Shown here: positions 25,845 through 35,224 of the stretch, in pieces
Layout of the letters: each line of letters begins with the position of its first letter
Numbering within the stretch: position 1 is the stretch's first letter
Assembly: GCA_021825925.1 (NCBI GenBank)
Contig: JAKAFP010000005.1
Coordinates: 124,001-188,000 of the forward strand
Source: Chloroflexota bacterium
GTDB lineage: Bacteria > Chloroflexota > Anaerolineae > Anaerolineales > Anaerolineaceae
Length of the DNA: 64,000 nucleotides
Reading direction: 5' to 3'
The notes under the pieces: model-generated
Database searches by the model: none
What the model was told of the DNA's origin: nothing
The model's input: only the letters and a program-made list of their open reading frames with translations
Made by a program: the position numbers and the translations under genes

Positions 25845-26474
25845 TTATGAGTTGTATTTTTTTATAAACATCTTGACCAGTTTGATGGTTTTTGCGCTTG
25901 GGGATTGAATTTGTGCTCTTACAAAATTCACTATTTCAGATTGGTTTGAAGCAGTTGGGTAAAGTATATCAAGCGCCTCAATGACATAAGCTTTTACCAG
26001 ACCTAGATGGTTTGGGTCGTGATGGGTTTGATCCACTTGAAGCAGGCGATTAATAATTTCAGTTTGTAAAAGTGGGCAGGCGATGGCGATCTTGGCAGCA
26101 TTTAATGCAGCATGCGATGCTACCATGACGCTTTCATCATCTAGTAATGAAAAGTATTCATTTAGGTTGTTGGCAAATTGTTCAGGCGCAGCTTTAGTAA
26201 GGGATGAAATCACATAGATTGCCACATATTTGGAGGAGCCGTTGTTGCTCTTGAAGAGGTTTATGAAATATTCCCAATGCGGAAGGAGTGTCTCAGGCCA
26301 GGTTTCAGCCATGGCCATCAGCGCTTGTGAACAATTTTCACGCCTGGCCGATTTTTGTGATTGTGGGGCAACGCCAGAGAGAAGTTCCTGAAGTAAAGAA
26401 GGGTTATCAAGCGCTATTTCTGCGATGCGATCAGGGGGAACAAGTTTATTTTCAAGATCCACTTGAGCAACCAT
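25845..26474 (-). CDS. HEAT-repeat-like helical protein
   Basis: This 209-residue, almost entirely helical protein has about five helix pairs of 35-40 residues (for example ALMAMAETWPETLLPHWEYF, then YVAIYVISSLTKAAPEQF, then ASHAALNAAKIAI). This suggests HEAT/ARM-like repeats used for protein-protein contacts. No catalytic motif is seen. It is the third gene of a minus-strand group with the GNAT and TPR genes (60 nt after the GNAT stop). Function unknown. Confidence 0.6.
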   Translation of the reverse strand: MVAQVDLENKLVPPDRIAEIALDNPSLLQELLSGVAPQSQKSARRENCSQALMAMAETWPETLLPHWEYFINLFKSNNGSSKYVAIYVISSLTKAAPEQFANNLNEYFSLLDDESVMVASHAALNAAKIAIACPLLQTEIINRLLQVDQTHHDPNHLGLVKAYVIEALDILYPTASNQSEIVNFVRAQIQSPSAKTIKLVKMFIKKYNS

Positions 26475-26534
26475 GGTTAGGTTTATCCTGTAATATCGTA
26501 AAATAAGAACATAAATTCTATTATAACATCAAAA

Positions 26535-27413
26535 TCAAATAACTTCCCTACTGAACCATACCGATTCCGATTGAAGTGAGAACCCAGTACGCAGGGCTAG
26601 TTCTCTCATAGGGGTGTTCTCACTGCTGGTTCCAAAATGGACGTTCTTTATCCCTCTATGTTGTAGAAATGATAATCCATAAGCAATCATGGCTGCTGAC
26701 AAGCCGATACGGCGGTGATCTGGATGTGTACCAATCGGATCCAGATAGCCTATGGTCGGATCTTCTTCATCTATACTCCCAATGCAAAAAGCAGCCAGGT
26801 TGCCATCCGGTGCAACAGCCACCCAATCCATGGTCTGGTCATAATCGGGCGCATGCATCATGGCCAGTCGGTATTCCTCAGTCATATGATCGGTGCCGAA
26901 AGCGGCTCGATGCAGGCCTACGAGTTGAGCAACTTCACCTTCACCATTAACACTGCGTATCGAATATCCGGTGGGGAGGAGGAATTCGGGTATAGGATCG
27001 TTCAGGGACCGGGCGAATTTCAATGACCGGATTTCCTGCTGGATGAATCCCATGCGCTCAAGTAATTCAATTCTGGCACGATTTTGAGCAGAACAGGAGC
27101 TATCCAACGGAGCGATTTCGCCTGATTGCTCCATCATTTTTCGCATGCACTCCACTCCCCAATCAATGATTTCACTTTCCAAAACAGGATTGGATTTGCC
27201 TGGAGCAATCTCAAAGCAAAGATTATTGAAATCATCCACATAAGCAAATGCGATTAATAAGCATTCCTCAAACCATAAACGTGTATTTTGGCGAACACTT
27301 TTTAGTTGAATGAATTCTTCAAAATCAGTGATGCTCACCTGATTTGAGAGTGATGCAATCAACTGGCGCATCAGATCACTATCGTTATCATTTATTAATG
27401 AACGATGTTCCAT
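26535..27413 (-). CDS. GNAT-family N-acetyltransferase
   Basis: This 292-residue protein has a C-terminal GNAT domain (about 145-290). Acetyl-CoA motif A reads IGTHPDHRRIGLSAAMI, with the RRxGLS loop for pyrophosphate binding, and motif B contains FGTSSENTPMRELALRTGF. The N-terminal half (1-140) may be a second, degenerate GNAT-like domain (it ends NRARIELLERMGFIQ). The substrate is unknown. It starts 8 nt after the stop of the TPR gene, indicating an operon. Confidence 0.82.
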   Translation of the reverse strand: MEHRSLINDNDSDLMRQLIASLSNQVSITDFEEFIQLKSVRQNTRLWFEECLLIAFAYVDDFNNLCFEIAPGKSNPVLESEIIDWGVECMRKMMEQSGEIAPLDSSCSAQNRARIELLERMGFIQQEIRSLKFARSLNDPIPEFLLPTGYSIRSVNGEGEVAQLVGLHRAAFGTDHMTEEYRLAMMHAPDYDQTMDWVAVAPDGNLAAFCIGSIDEEDPTIGYLDPIGTHPDHRRIGLSAAMIAYGLSFLQHRGIKNVHFGTSSENTPMRELALRTGFSLQSESVWFSREVI

Positions 27414-27421
27414 TTTGTAAT

Positions 27422-27790
27422 CTACTCCATATCCATCTGATGTGAAAGTCCCAATTGAGCCGCTTTTTCATAATACTTTTGTGCCACGTTGAGATCCCCG
27501 AGTTTTTCATGAGATTTACCCATGTTTACATAAAGAGATGGGAGAAAAGAGGTTAAGCGATCATCATCACAAGTCATGGCATAATCAAGTGCTTTTTGAT
27601 TCCACTCAAATTCTTCTTTTGGGTTATTTCGATGGCGTGCCATGTAATGTGCTGCGATGCATGCTTCATAATCATTTGAGTGAATTTGCCAGGCTTGTTC
27701 ATATAATGCAACAGCATCAGAAAATCTCCGATGAAATTCAGCCTGAGTCCCGGCTATGCACAATTGAATTACCCGGTTTTCCAAATCCAT
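27422..27790 (-). CDS. Small TPR protein
   Basis: This 122-residue helical protein has tetratricopeptide-like units: FSDAVALYEQAWQI (about 23-36) and, near the C-terminus, YVNMGKSHEKLGDLNVAQKY, which matches the TPR consensus at the Gly, Ala and Tyr positions. It is probably an adaptor. It is first in the TPR-GNAT-HEAT group and diverges from degV. Confidence 0.72.
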   Translation of the reverse strand: MDLENRVIQLCIAGTQAEFHRRFSDAVALYEQAWQIHSNDYEACIAAHYMARHRNNPKEEFEWNQKALDYAMTCDDDRLTSFLPSLYVNMGKSHEKLGDLNVAQKYYEKAAQLGLSHQMDME

Positions 27791-27943
27791 TTTGAAATTA
27801 TATCAATTTATTCTTTGCTCAATCTATATATAGTCATGGTTTGATTTATCTCCATGGACACTTCAAAAAAGGAGGTCTTTGAACTATTCTTTATAGGTAA
27901 AAAAATCCCAATTGGGATTATTTCGTTTCAGGAGCAGATCGAA

Positions 27944-28816
27944 ATGCAAATTGTCACCGATAGTGGTACGGATGTTTATTTAACAGGGGAAGAACTTAAG
28001 AAACTTAATATCCATGTAGTTCCCCTTGTGGTGACTCTTGGCGGCACATCGTACAAAGAGGGGATTGATATTCAACCGGATAAATTCTATCCGATGCTCG
28101 AATCAACAGATGAATTACCGATCACCTCACAACCTTCAGCAGGTGATTTTGCCAAAATGTATGCTGATCTGGCAAAAGTTGATCCAGATATTCTCTCGAT
28201 CCATATTTCATCTGGATTGAGCGGCACATCGGCGTCTGCAACAGCGGGAGCAGCCATGGTTCCACAGGCTAATGTAACAGTAATTGATACCAAAACGTTG
28301 TCCGCTCCAGCTGGATGGCAGGTTGAAGCAGCAGCACGAGCAGCAAAAGCAGGCTGGAACAAGGAGAGGATCCTTGAAGAGATAAAAAAGATCAGCGACG
28401 CAACGGATGTTGTCTATACCCTAAAAGAACTGAAATACCTTATCCACGGCGGACGCATCAGCCACATGAAAGGTCTGCTGGCTTCACTACTTAATATCAA
28501 GCCCATGATCGGTGTCGAAAAAGTGAAGGGTACTTATGTTCAATATGGCATGGCCAGGACCTTTGCGGGCGCCATCCACGGAATTGGGGAATATGCCTCA
28601 AAGAAATTCAAAGCAGGAAGTAAGTTGCGCGTGCAAGTGCTGCATTCCTATAATCCTGAAGGTGCTCAACTACTCATAGATGAAATGAATAAACTTTTTA
28701 AATGTACATGGCTTCCGACAGGGCTGCTTTCTCTGGTATTGGGAGCACACGTTGGCAAGAGCATGGTGGGTGTAGCATTTGCCCCAGAAGAGGTTTTTGC
28801 TGGACTTCCACAATAA
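27944..28816 (+). CDS. DegV-family fatty-acid-binding protein
   Basis: This 290-residue protein has the DegV hallmarks: the N-terminal IVTDSGTD, PLVV followed by FYPMLE and LPITSQPSAGDF, SIHISSGLSGT (phosphate/fatty-acid head-group loop), LKYLIHGGRISHMKG, and LLNIKPMIGV. Family members bind fatty acids and, as FakB, present them to the kinase FakA; no fakA is nearby. ATG 27944 is chosen because AGGAG is about 9 nt upstream and the product then starts as the family does; the frame extends 30 codons further up. A terminator follows. Confidence 0.9.
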   Translation: MQIVTDSGTDVYLTGEELKKLNIHVVPLVVTLGGTSYKEGIDIQPDKFYPMLESTDELPITSQPSAGDFAKMYADLAKVDPDILSIHISSGLSGTSASATAGAAMVPQANVTVIDTKTLSAPAGWQVEAAARAAKAGWNKERILEEIKKISDATDVVYTLKELKYLIHGGRISHMKGLLASLLNIKPMIGVEKVKGTYVQYGMARTFAGAIHGIGEYASKKFKAGSKLRVQVLHSYNPEGAQLLIDEMNKLFKCTWLPTGLLSLVLGAHVGKSMVGVAFAPEEVFAGLPQ

Positions 28817-28829
28817 CCAAGAAAAGTCA

Positions 28830-28862
28830 CGATCCGGAATTAAACTTCCGGATTGTTTTTTA
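28830..28862 (+). terminator. Rho-independent terminator of degV
   Basis: CGATCCGGAA (28830-28839) pairs with TTCCGGATTG (28846-28855) with one G-U pair, followed by TTTTTT. Confidence 0.85.
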
Positions 28863-28893
28863 TTAAAGCACAAACTCAAGATTAATCGAGCAG

Positions 28894-30924
28894 TTATTCT
28901 TTATCTACATAAAAAATGGAATAGTCACTGTTCCGATTCAGAAGTTTCACATCTGGACCCGGCTGAAAGTTTATTGAATTGCTAACGAGCAAGTATCCTT
29001 GGCCGGCATCTTTAATATTTGAGATGGGAGTAACAACGCGATTGCGATCTTTTCCAAAAAGGGCATACTCGATGGGATCGTTCAAGATCATTACTGATAG
29101 AGGTGCAAATTCAGGAACGATCTCATTAATAAATACAATATCTTCTGCTGTTGAATTGCTAGAATAATACAGCCGGTCGTAATAGGTGGCCTCGTAAATA
29201 TTTACGAGTTGAATAGAATACTTTGATGGGTAGGCTATCTTTAGCAGGGATTTTTTGATAAACAGCTGAAAACCGTTATTTTCAGGTAGAGGTGAAATAA
29301 AGTTGTTGATAATATCATTCTGTGTTTTAGCAGTAATGATCGGCTTGGTTTCATTGTATAAAAGGGTATTTACGATCAGCATCATACTAATTGGGATCAG
29401 AATACCAAGAATTACATTTCTAAACACTTTTTTATTGGGGAACAGAATCGAAACAAGCGGGATAAAAGGAAGAATTGCAAGGATGAAATATCGTCCTTGG
29501 TAAGGATCCCAACCAGCTCTTTGAATGATCAGTAAAATCAGAAATACTATTGAATTGATGAGGCAAAACACGGCGTATAAGCGACGAAGCCTGGTTTTGC
29601 TAAGAATTCCAATGATGGTTGCCAGCGGAATTAAAAGAAATGCGAATGGTCCGAACCAGGCTGTGTCTTCTGATCTTTTAAGAGGAGTTGAAAAGTGAAA
29701 ACTTTCGTTCTGGTCAAACCCCGGTTGAAGAAAAACTTTTTTTTCAAGGTCCAGTTTGGTAGGAGCCAGCATTCCTTTAAATACATTTTCTTTAATGAGC
29801 ATTAACGAAGGCTCTATTGATCGCGGTAATCCATCAAGTCCAACAAATTGATAAAAATAGCGAGGAATCACATAGAGTGCTTTTTCGCCTGACTGTGAAA
29901 TGGAGGGATTTTTTTCAGTCAGCAACGAATCCATTCCAAATAACGATCCTTTGTTAACCAGGTTTTGGATGAATTGGAAGCTGGTGAGTGAAACAAATAA
30001 CAGGATCAGCAGCCAGGATGATAATAAGAATTTCTTGATATTTTTATTTGCGTACAGTAAATAAAGAATCATCAGACAAAAAACGGGTAAGATCAAAAAG
30101 GCGGTCTGTTTGGTTCCCAGAGCTAAAATGATGCTTGTGCAAGCCGCCAATAATAATATCCAATTCTTGGATCGTGAATAGTGAAGCAGGAAGGAAACAC
30201 CGACCATTACAAGAGCAGTCACGGTAAGGTCGCCCTGGAAAGAGAAAATTTGGAGCAAAACGACAGGGAATGAAAGACCGACCAATCCGCTCAATAAACC
30301 TTGTCTGGTTGAAAACCCAAGTGATTTGCAGATATCAAAAACTGAAGCAGTGATGATAACCAATGAAAACCACTGCACGAGGAAGAAAAGGTATTCTGAT
30401 TTTCCCAACAAGAATAACCACAGACCCTGGATGTGAGCGTTAATGGGATAGATGAGCTGCCACAAATTCGATGCTGTCCAGAAATTGAAATTACCGTGCT
30501 GGAGCCAATAGAAGATGCGCGGCAAGTGAGTGGCGAGGCTGTCATTGTTGTTGATGGGGGTTGTGGAACCTACAATGAAAAAACTGATAAAAGTAGCTGA
30601 AATGATGCCCAGGAGAAGAGATTCAAATTTGGTGAAGTGTATCTCCGAAAAGGAGTAGACGGTTTTTAATTGTTCTTTAGTAAAGGGCAGCCAGTGCTGA
30701 AGGACAAAAAAGATGATTCCACAGATCAGCGTTTGAATTACCAGGAATAGAACAGGTTGGTTGAGTAAATTTAAAAAACTGAGAATTTCAGCTGTGAGGA
30801 TGTTGATCGAGAAAACAGTTAAAAAGAAAACCAGTAAAAATCTTGATATAACAAGCTTATCAAAGATTTTTGGAAAGATGAGTAAGGTAATGAACAGATA
30901 AATAATGATGGATGCGATTAGCAT
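28894..30924 (-). CDS. Polytopic GT-C-like membrane protein, paralogue A
   Basis: This 676-residue protein has about 12 membrane spans and a soluble C-terminal tail (about 530-676). The first large outside loop holds D128 in NDSLATHLPRI, the place where GT-C transferases carry a catalytic Asp. Other marks are QGDL, GTKQ, NKGSLFG, DGLP, WFGP and GWDPYQGRYF. The same marks recur in the proteins at 46854-48914 and 58875-60887, so the three form one family. They are likely polyprenyl-phosphate-sugar-dependent glycosyltransferases, which is inference. GGGGAAAC precedes the ATG. The gene is isolated from the polysaccharide cluster and converges with degV. Confidence 0.65.
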   Translation of the reverse strand: MLIASIIIYLFITLLIFPKIFDKLVISRFLLVFFLTVFSINILTAEILSFLNLLNQPVLFLVIQTLICGIIFFVLQHWLPFTKEQLKTVYSFSEIHFTKFESLLLGIISATFISFFIVGSTTPINNNDSLATHLPRIFYWLQHGNFNFWTASNLWQLIYPINAHIQGLWLFLLGKSEYLFFLVQWFSLVIITASVFDICKSLGFSTRQGLLSGLVGLSFPVVLLQIFSFQGDLTVTALVMVGVSFLLHYSRSKNWILLLAACTSIILALGTKQTAFLILPVFCLMILYLLYANKNIKKFLLSSWLLILLFVSLTSFQFIQNLVNKGSLFGMDSLLTEKNPSISQSGEKALYVIPRYFYQFVGLDGLPRSIEPSLMLIKENVFKGMLAPTKLDLEKKVFLQPGFDQNESFHFSTPLKRSEDTAWFGPFAFLLIPLATIIGILSKTRLRRLYAVFCLINSIVFLILLIIQRAGWDPYQGRYFILAILPFIPLVSILFPNKKVFRNVILGILIPISMMLIVNTLLYNETKPIITAKTQNDIINNFISPLPENNGFQLFIKKSLLKIAYPSKYSIQLVNIYEATYYDRLYYSSNSTAEDIVFINEIVPEFAPLSVMILNDPIEYALFGKDRNRVVTPISNIKDAGQGYLLVSNSINFQPGPDVKLLNRNSDYSIFYVDKE

Positions 30925-31006
30925 TGTTTCCCCGAGTTAAGTAAACGTGGGATTTTAATTAGTTTAGAAATTCTACCATTGAATGATTGAGCATAAATAC
31001 AAACAA

Positions 31007-31029
31007 AAACCCCGCATATAGCGGGGTTT
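31007..31029 (-). terminator. Terminator of the ABC-2 exporter operon
   Basis: AAACCCCGC (31007-31015) and GCGGGGTTT (31021-31029) form a 9-bp stem with a 5-nt loop. On the minus strand the right arm runs into TTTTTGTTT. It starts 5 nt after the last permease stop. Confidence 0.88.
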
Positions 31030-31033
31030 GGAA

Positions 31034-32233
31034 TTATTCATACTTGAACCGTAAAATGCCGATCACCAGAAAAACCAGGGCAAAACCCAGTAGGACGCCT
31101 GCTTCTGGCAATATGGCCATTAATCCCTGACCGCGAAGAACGATATCCAACATCCCTTGCATGGCCCAGGTGGTTGGTAGAATTTTCACCACATGCTGAA
31201 CATTTTGAGGGAAGAGTTCAAGCGGATACCAACAACCTCCCATTAGCGCCATGACCATACCAAACATGATACTCAAACCACTGGCTTGTCCTTCGGTTTT
31301 TACGAATGTCCCCAGCATGGTACCGAGGGCGGCAGCTGCCAATGCAGATGAAATAAGCATCACCGCCAAGGCCAGGGGAGCATGAGCCCAGTTGAGTTTC
31401 ATTACAAAAATGCCAAAGAGCACCAATAAAATCATTTGAACCAAAGCGGTAAGAACTTGACCGATGATGGTCCCCGACAGGAAAAGCGCCTTACTGGTGG
31501 GGGTTGTGAGAAGACGGCGCAGCGTGCCTTTTTGACGTTCATAGGCAAAAGAACCTGATAGACCGATCAATGGAATAAACACCCAGGTGATCAGTTGGCC
31601 CGCACTGGCATTCGAGCGCGGATCGAATTCAATGGAATCCTTGGTGTTTCCTTTTACTTCTTTGATCCGATTGGGGGATTCTGCCATCAAGGTTTGCGCT
31701 TTTTTAAGAGAAGCATCAAAATAGGCCTGTCTCGCATCTTCAGATTCAAACTTGAATCCAGGAACATTTTCAGCACGTTCAACACTGGAATTCGCGATAT
31801 CCACCACACTGCTTACCCTTGAAAGCACAGCCTGAACAGCTTGTTGAGCGACCAGCGAATCGGTGTTATTGGGAAGTTGTCTCAATTCGAGTTCTGCATT
31901 CTGGTTTTGCAGGCTTTGTTGCGTAAAGTTATCAGGAATGATCAGAACCGTAGAAACCTTTTTCTGGTCAAGTGCTGTTGAAGCGTCATCCAGTGATTTC
32001 AACTCGATTTTGACCGATGATGAAGCATTCAGGCTTGAGATAAGAGCATCCGAAAGTGAATTATTGGCTTGATCCACCACGAACATTTTTACGCGGCTGT
32101 CACTGGAAGGACCGGAGCTCGCACCAATCACCAACGTAAAAATGATCGGCAAAACTAAAAAGAACAGCCATTCCATGGGGCTGGTAAAGCGGACAAGGGT
32201 GTCTTTTATGGAAATTGCAATTATTTTTTTCAT
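31034..32233 (-). CDS. ABC-2 type permease (second of pair)
   Basis: This 399-residue permease has one N-terminal span (about 20-40), a large extracytoplasmic domain (about 45-215) and five spans at the C-terminus (from about 218). The EFDPRSNASAGQ to GSFAYERQKGTLRRLLTTP block is typical of ABC-2 (YhaP/DrrB-like) permeases, where the ERQKGTLxRLL loop contacts the ATPase. It starts 2 nt after the other permease's stop. It should form a heterodimer with that permease under the operon's ATPase. The substrate is unknown (drug, lipid or Na+). Confidence 0.87.
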   Translation of the reverse strand: MKKIIAISIKDTLVRFTSPMEWLFFLVLPIIFTLVIGASSGPSSDSRVKMFVVDQANNSLSDALISSLNASSSVKIELKSLDDASTALDQKKVSTVLIIPDNFTQQSLQNQNAELELRQLPNNTDSLVAQQAVQAVLSRVSSVVDIANSSVERAENVPGFKFESEDARQAYFDASLKKAQTLMAESPNRIKEVKGNTKDSIEFDPRSNASAGQLITWVFIPLIGLSGSFAYERQKGTLRRLLTTPTSKALFLSGTIIGQVLTALVQMILLVLFGIFVMKLNWAHAPLALAVMLISSALAAAALGTMLGTFVKTEGQASGLSIMFGMVMALMGGCWYPLELFPQNVQHVVKILPTTWAMQGMLDIVLRGQGLMAILPEAGVLLGFALVFLVIGILRFKYE

Positions 32234-32235
32234 GG

Positions 32236-33489
32236 CTATTCCTTTCCGATTCCGCGGCGGGTGAAGAGCACAACAGAAATTAGGAAGAGCACTACAGCCA
32301 TGACCATCAAGGCCGTGATCGGGGTCATGATATTGGACAGGTTACCGCCCATGGCTAGGGTGGTGAAACCATCCAATCCCCAACGGTTGGGAGAGATACG
32401 ACTTAACCACTGCACCCAATCAGGCATGGTGGCAATATTGGTAAATCCTCCACCCAGAATGCCAAAGATCAGCATAATGGCAGTCCCAACCGCAGATACC
32501 TGCCCTGACGTTTTGAGTAATGCTGCCAGAAGAATGCCCCAACCAGTGGCGGCCAGGGCTGCGGCTGCCACTAAAACCAGTACTGCCAACGGATCACCCC
32601 AGTCTAATTTAAAAAGAAGGGTGGTGCCAATAATAAGGATCAACAATTGTGATAATCCAGAAAGAAAGATGCCAAAGACTTTACCGCCCAGGATTTGAAT
32701 TGTGGACGTGGGTGAAATGAGCATTCGAGGCAGAGTACCGCCTGCTTTTTCTACCAACAGGGATCTTCCGCCATTGCTGACGGTATACATCAGGAACATC
32801 AGTGCCATTCCAGGAGCCAGAAAAGCCAGCATGTTGAATTTTACTTCTGTGCCAGTTGCGGTAATGTTGTTTAATTTGATTGACGAAGAATTACCCTGAA
32901 CATCTGCTTGTGATTCTCCTGTAGCCTGGCCAACCGACATTGCCTGTGAAGGATCAATGGCTCCACTCTCGAGTAATTGGGTAATCGCAACGGTACCGCT
33001 GACTCGTCCCACTTCAACCTGGCTTATAAATTGCTCAACCAGGTTTTTGACAATGCCAACACCAGTTGGAGCAGTTGGGTTTCCATAAAGTTCAATTTGA
33101 ACAGTTTGAGTTGGAAGGGAGTTCATGTTTTGGGGAATGATGGAATCAGTAAACCCTGCAGGAATATACACCACAGCGACGGTCTTATTATCGTCCACCA
33201 GTTTTCGTGCGGCATTTAGGTCGGAAAGTACCTGCGGCTCCAAGAGATCGGCAAGCTGGTCAGATTGGACCATTTCAACAAAGGCGTTGCCGAGGTTTTC
33301 TCCGTCATCGTTCACAACAACGATGGGCAGGTCAAGCACACCGGAATCAGAGTTACCTGAAAAACTACCTGTGGCCAATCCCAGGCCAACCGTAAGCGCG
33401 AAGGGAGCCAGCAGCATAAAAATAAGCGCGGTCCGGTCACGAAATACGAGTAAAACATCTTTAAAAGCGATCAACAATAATTTGCGCAT
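32236..33489 (-). CDS. ABC-2 type permease (first of pair)
   Basis: This protein of about 417 residues has the same architecture as its neighbour: N-terminal span, large outside domain with several LLEPQ/VVYIPAGF-type strands, then a five-span bundle starting at FLAPGMALMFLMYTVSN, with the ATPase-contact loop LLVEKAGGTLPRMLISP. ATG 33489 is preferred over the in-frame TTG at 33495 because TTAGGG sits 8 nt upstream. It follows the ATPase gene directly. Confidence 0.87.
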   Translation of the reverse strand: MRKLLLIAFKDVLLVFRDRTALIFMLLAPFALTVGLGLATGSFSGNSDSGVLDLPIVVVNDDGENLGNAFVEMVQSDQLADLLEPQVLSDLNAARKLVDDNKTVAVVYIPAGFTDSIIPQNMNSLPTQTVQIELYGNPTAPTGVGIVKNLVEQFISQVEVGRVSGTVAITQLLESGAIDPSQAMSVGQATGESQADVQGNSSSIKLNNITATGTEVKFNMLAFLAPGMALMFLMYTVSNGGRSLLVEKAGGTLPRMLISPTSTIQILGGKVFGIFLSGLSQLLILIIGTTLLFKLDWGDPLAVLVLVAAAALAATGWGILLAALLKTSGQVSAVGTAIMLIFGILGGGFTNIATMPDWVQWLSRISPNRWGLDGFTTLAMGGNLSNIMTPITALMVMAVVLFLISVVLFTRRGIGKE

Positions 33490-33498
33490 AGTCAAACC

Positions 33499-34443
33499 CT
33501 AATCGCGTAGAGCCCGACCAGTGAGGTTTAAAAACACCGCCTCAAGGTTGGGTTCGCGGATATCAATGGATCTGATTTTTATTCCCAATGCGTTGGCACG
33601 TGACACAACCGGGGCTAGTAATTCTTCAGCAGAAGGGGTGATGATGGAGACTTCATGATCCGTGACCTCAGCTTTGAGAACACCCTTAATTTTCCGCAAC
33701 TCTTCAGCCAGCATCTCGGGAGTTACTTCTTCTCCGACATGCAATATCAGGGTATCCGTCTCTCCAACAGATTTGGTGAGATCATCCTGCGTACCAATGG
33801 CGATCAAGTCGCCGTGGTCAATGATTCCCACTCGATCTGAGAGTTCTTCGGCTTCTTCCATATAATGGGTGGTGTAAAGTACAGTCATGCCGTTCTTGTT
33901 GAGTTCCTTCACAGAATCCAAAATAGCGCGTCTTGATTGGGGATCAATTCCTACCGTGGGCTCATCCATGAAAAGAAGACGTGGTTGATGAAGTAATCCA
34001 ACACCGATGTTGACACGCCGTTTCATACCACCTGAAAAGGTTTTAATTTTCAATTTGGCTTTATCGAGAAGCCCGATCTGTTCCAATACTTCATCCACAC
34101 GGATTTTGAGCAATTTACCTGAGAGGCCGTACATTTGGCCCCAAAATTTTAGATTTTCGCGGGCGGTAAGGTCTTCATATAGAGCCAGATCCTGGGGAAC
34201 AACGCCAATACACTTTTTTACCTGCATGGTATCTTTGGTGACAGAATAGCCACATATAGTGGCGTCGCCGCTCGTGGGGATGTAGAGGGTGGAGAGCATT
34301 GAAATTGTGGTGGTTTTACCGGCTCCGTTTGGCCCAAGAAGGCTGAAAATTTCACCTTCCTGAATTTCAAAAGAGATCCCTTTAACCGCATTAAAAGAAC
34401 CATAATTCTTGACCAAATTATGAACTTCAAGGATGGGGGGCAT
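33499..34443 (-). CDS. ABC transporter ATPase (DrrA-like)
   Basis: This 314-residue ATPase has Walker A GPNGAGKTTT, the Q-loop in VPQDLALYE, signature SGGMKRR, Walker B LLFMDEPTVGID and the switch His in TTHYMEEAE. The extra C-terminal domain (about 225-314) is typical of ATPases that drive ABC-2 exporters. GGAG lies 6 nt before the ATG. It is first in the three-gene operon and diverges from the LOG-family gene. Confidence 0.93.
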   Translation of the reverse strand: MPPILEVHNLVKNYGSFNAVKGISFEIQEGEIFSLLGPNGAGKTTTISMLSTLYIPTSGDATICGYSVTKDTMQVKKCIGVVPQDLALYEDLTARENLKFWGQMYGLSGKLLKIRVDEVLEQIGLLDKAKLKIKTFSGGMKRRVNIGVGLLHQPRLLFMDEPTVGIDPQSRRAILDSVKELNKNGMTVLYTTHYMEEAEELSDRVGIIDHGDLIAIGTQDDLTKSVGETDTLILHVGEEVTPEMLAEELRKIKGVLKAEVTDHEVSIITPSAEELLAPVVSRANALGIKIRSIDIREPNLEAVFLNLTGRALRD

Positions 34444-34571
34444 TCCGAACTCCTAAATATTAATGAATAAATAATCTACGTGAGTTTACGAATTAAGTTG
34501 TTTAAACCGAATTATAATGAAGAAGATTCGAATCGTAAGCATTGAAAATTTATTTATTTCTTTGAGGGTCA

Positions 34572-35168
34572 ATGAGCTATCCTTATCGTTCCATATGTGT
34601 TTTTTGTGGATCCGCCGATGGACTCCATCAAGCGTATTATGACGCTGCCTTGGAGATGGGTAAACAATTGGCCGGCAGAGGAATTCGCCTGGTTTACGGG
34701 GCCGGCCGCACAGGGCTTATGGGCGCGCTCGCCCAAGGGGTCTTGGAAAACGGTGGGGAAGTCATTGGTATTGCTCCCAAGGGGTTGGAAAGTCCGCAGC
34801 TGATCCATACATCAGGGTTGACCAGTCTTGAAATTGTTGAAGACATTCAGGTACGCAAGGCAAGAATGATCGAACTTGCGGATGCCTTCATTGCCATGCC
34901 TGGCGGATATGGCACGGCAGACGAACTATTTGAAGTATTAACCTGGTCGCAAATTGGCCTGCAACGTAAACCCATGGCGATCTTGAATACCAATGGTTAT
35001 TTTGACTCTTTGCTTGACTGGGTAAGTCGAGCATTTTCAGATGGGTTTATTTACGACGAACATTTGCAATTGTTTCTGAGTGAATCCACTCCGGTGGCAT
35101 TGTTGGAAGAGCTGGCGAATTATCAATTTCCTGATAATATTGGTCGTTGGCTTGTAAGAGATAACTGA
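34572..35168 (+). CDS. LOG-family protein (nucleoside 5'-monophosphate phosphoribohydrolase)
   Basis: This 198-residue Rossmann-like protein has the LOG signature PGGYGTADELFE with the upstream Arg-bearing segment VRKARMIE, and starts ICVFCGSADG. LOG enzymes release the base from nucleoside monophosphates; in plants this activates cytokinins, and bacterial members act on AMP or similar nucleotides. GAGG precedes the ATG by about 7 nt. It lies just before a methyltransferase-glycosyltransferase gene but shows no obvious functional link. Confidence 0.88.
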   Translation: MSYPYRSICVFCGSADGLHQAYYDAALEMGKQLAGRGIRLVYGAGRTGLMGALAQGVLENGGEVIGIAPKGLESPQLIHTSGLTSLEIVEDIQVRKARMIELADAFIAMPGGYGTADELFEVLTWSQIGLQRKPMAILNTNGYFDSLLDWVSRAFSDGFIYDEHLQLFLSESTPVALLEELANYQFPDNIGRWLVRDN

Positions 35169-35224
35169 TTTACTCAGCTCATTGTGTGCATTATTGGATT
35201 TACTTCATTAAGGAACCCAACCTC

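Noticed and set aside
32261..32698. Plus-strand 145-codon frame under an ABC permease
   Set aside because: It is the shadow of a hydrophobic coding sequence (Arg/Pro-rich translation) with no initiation signal.
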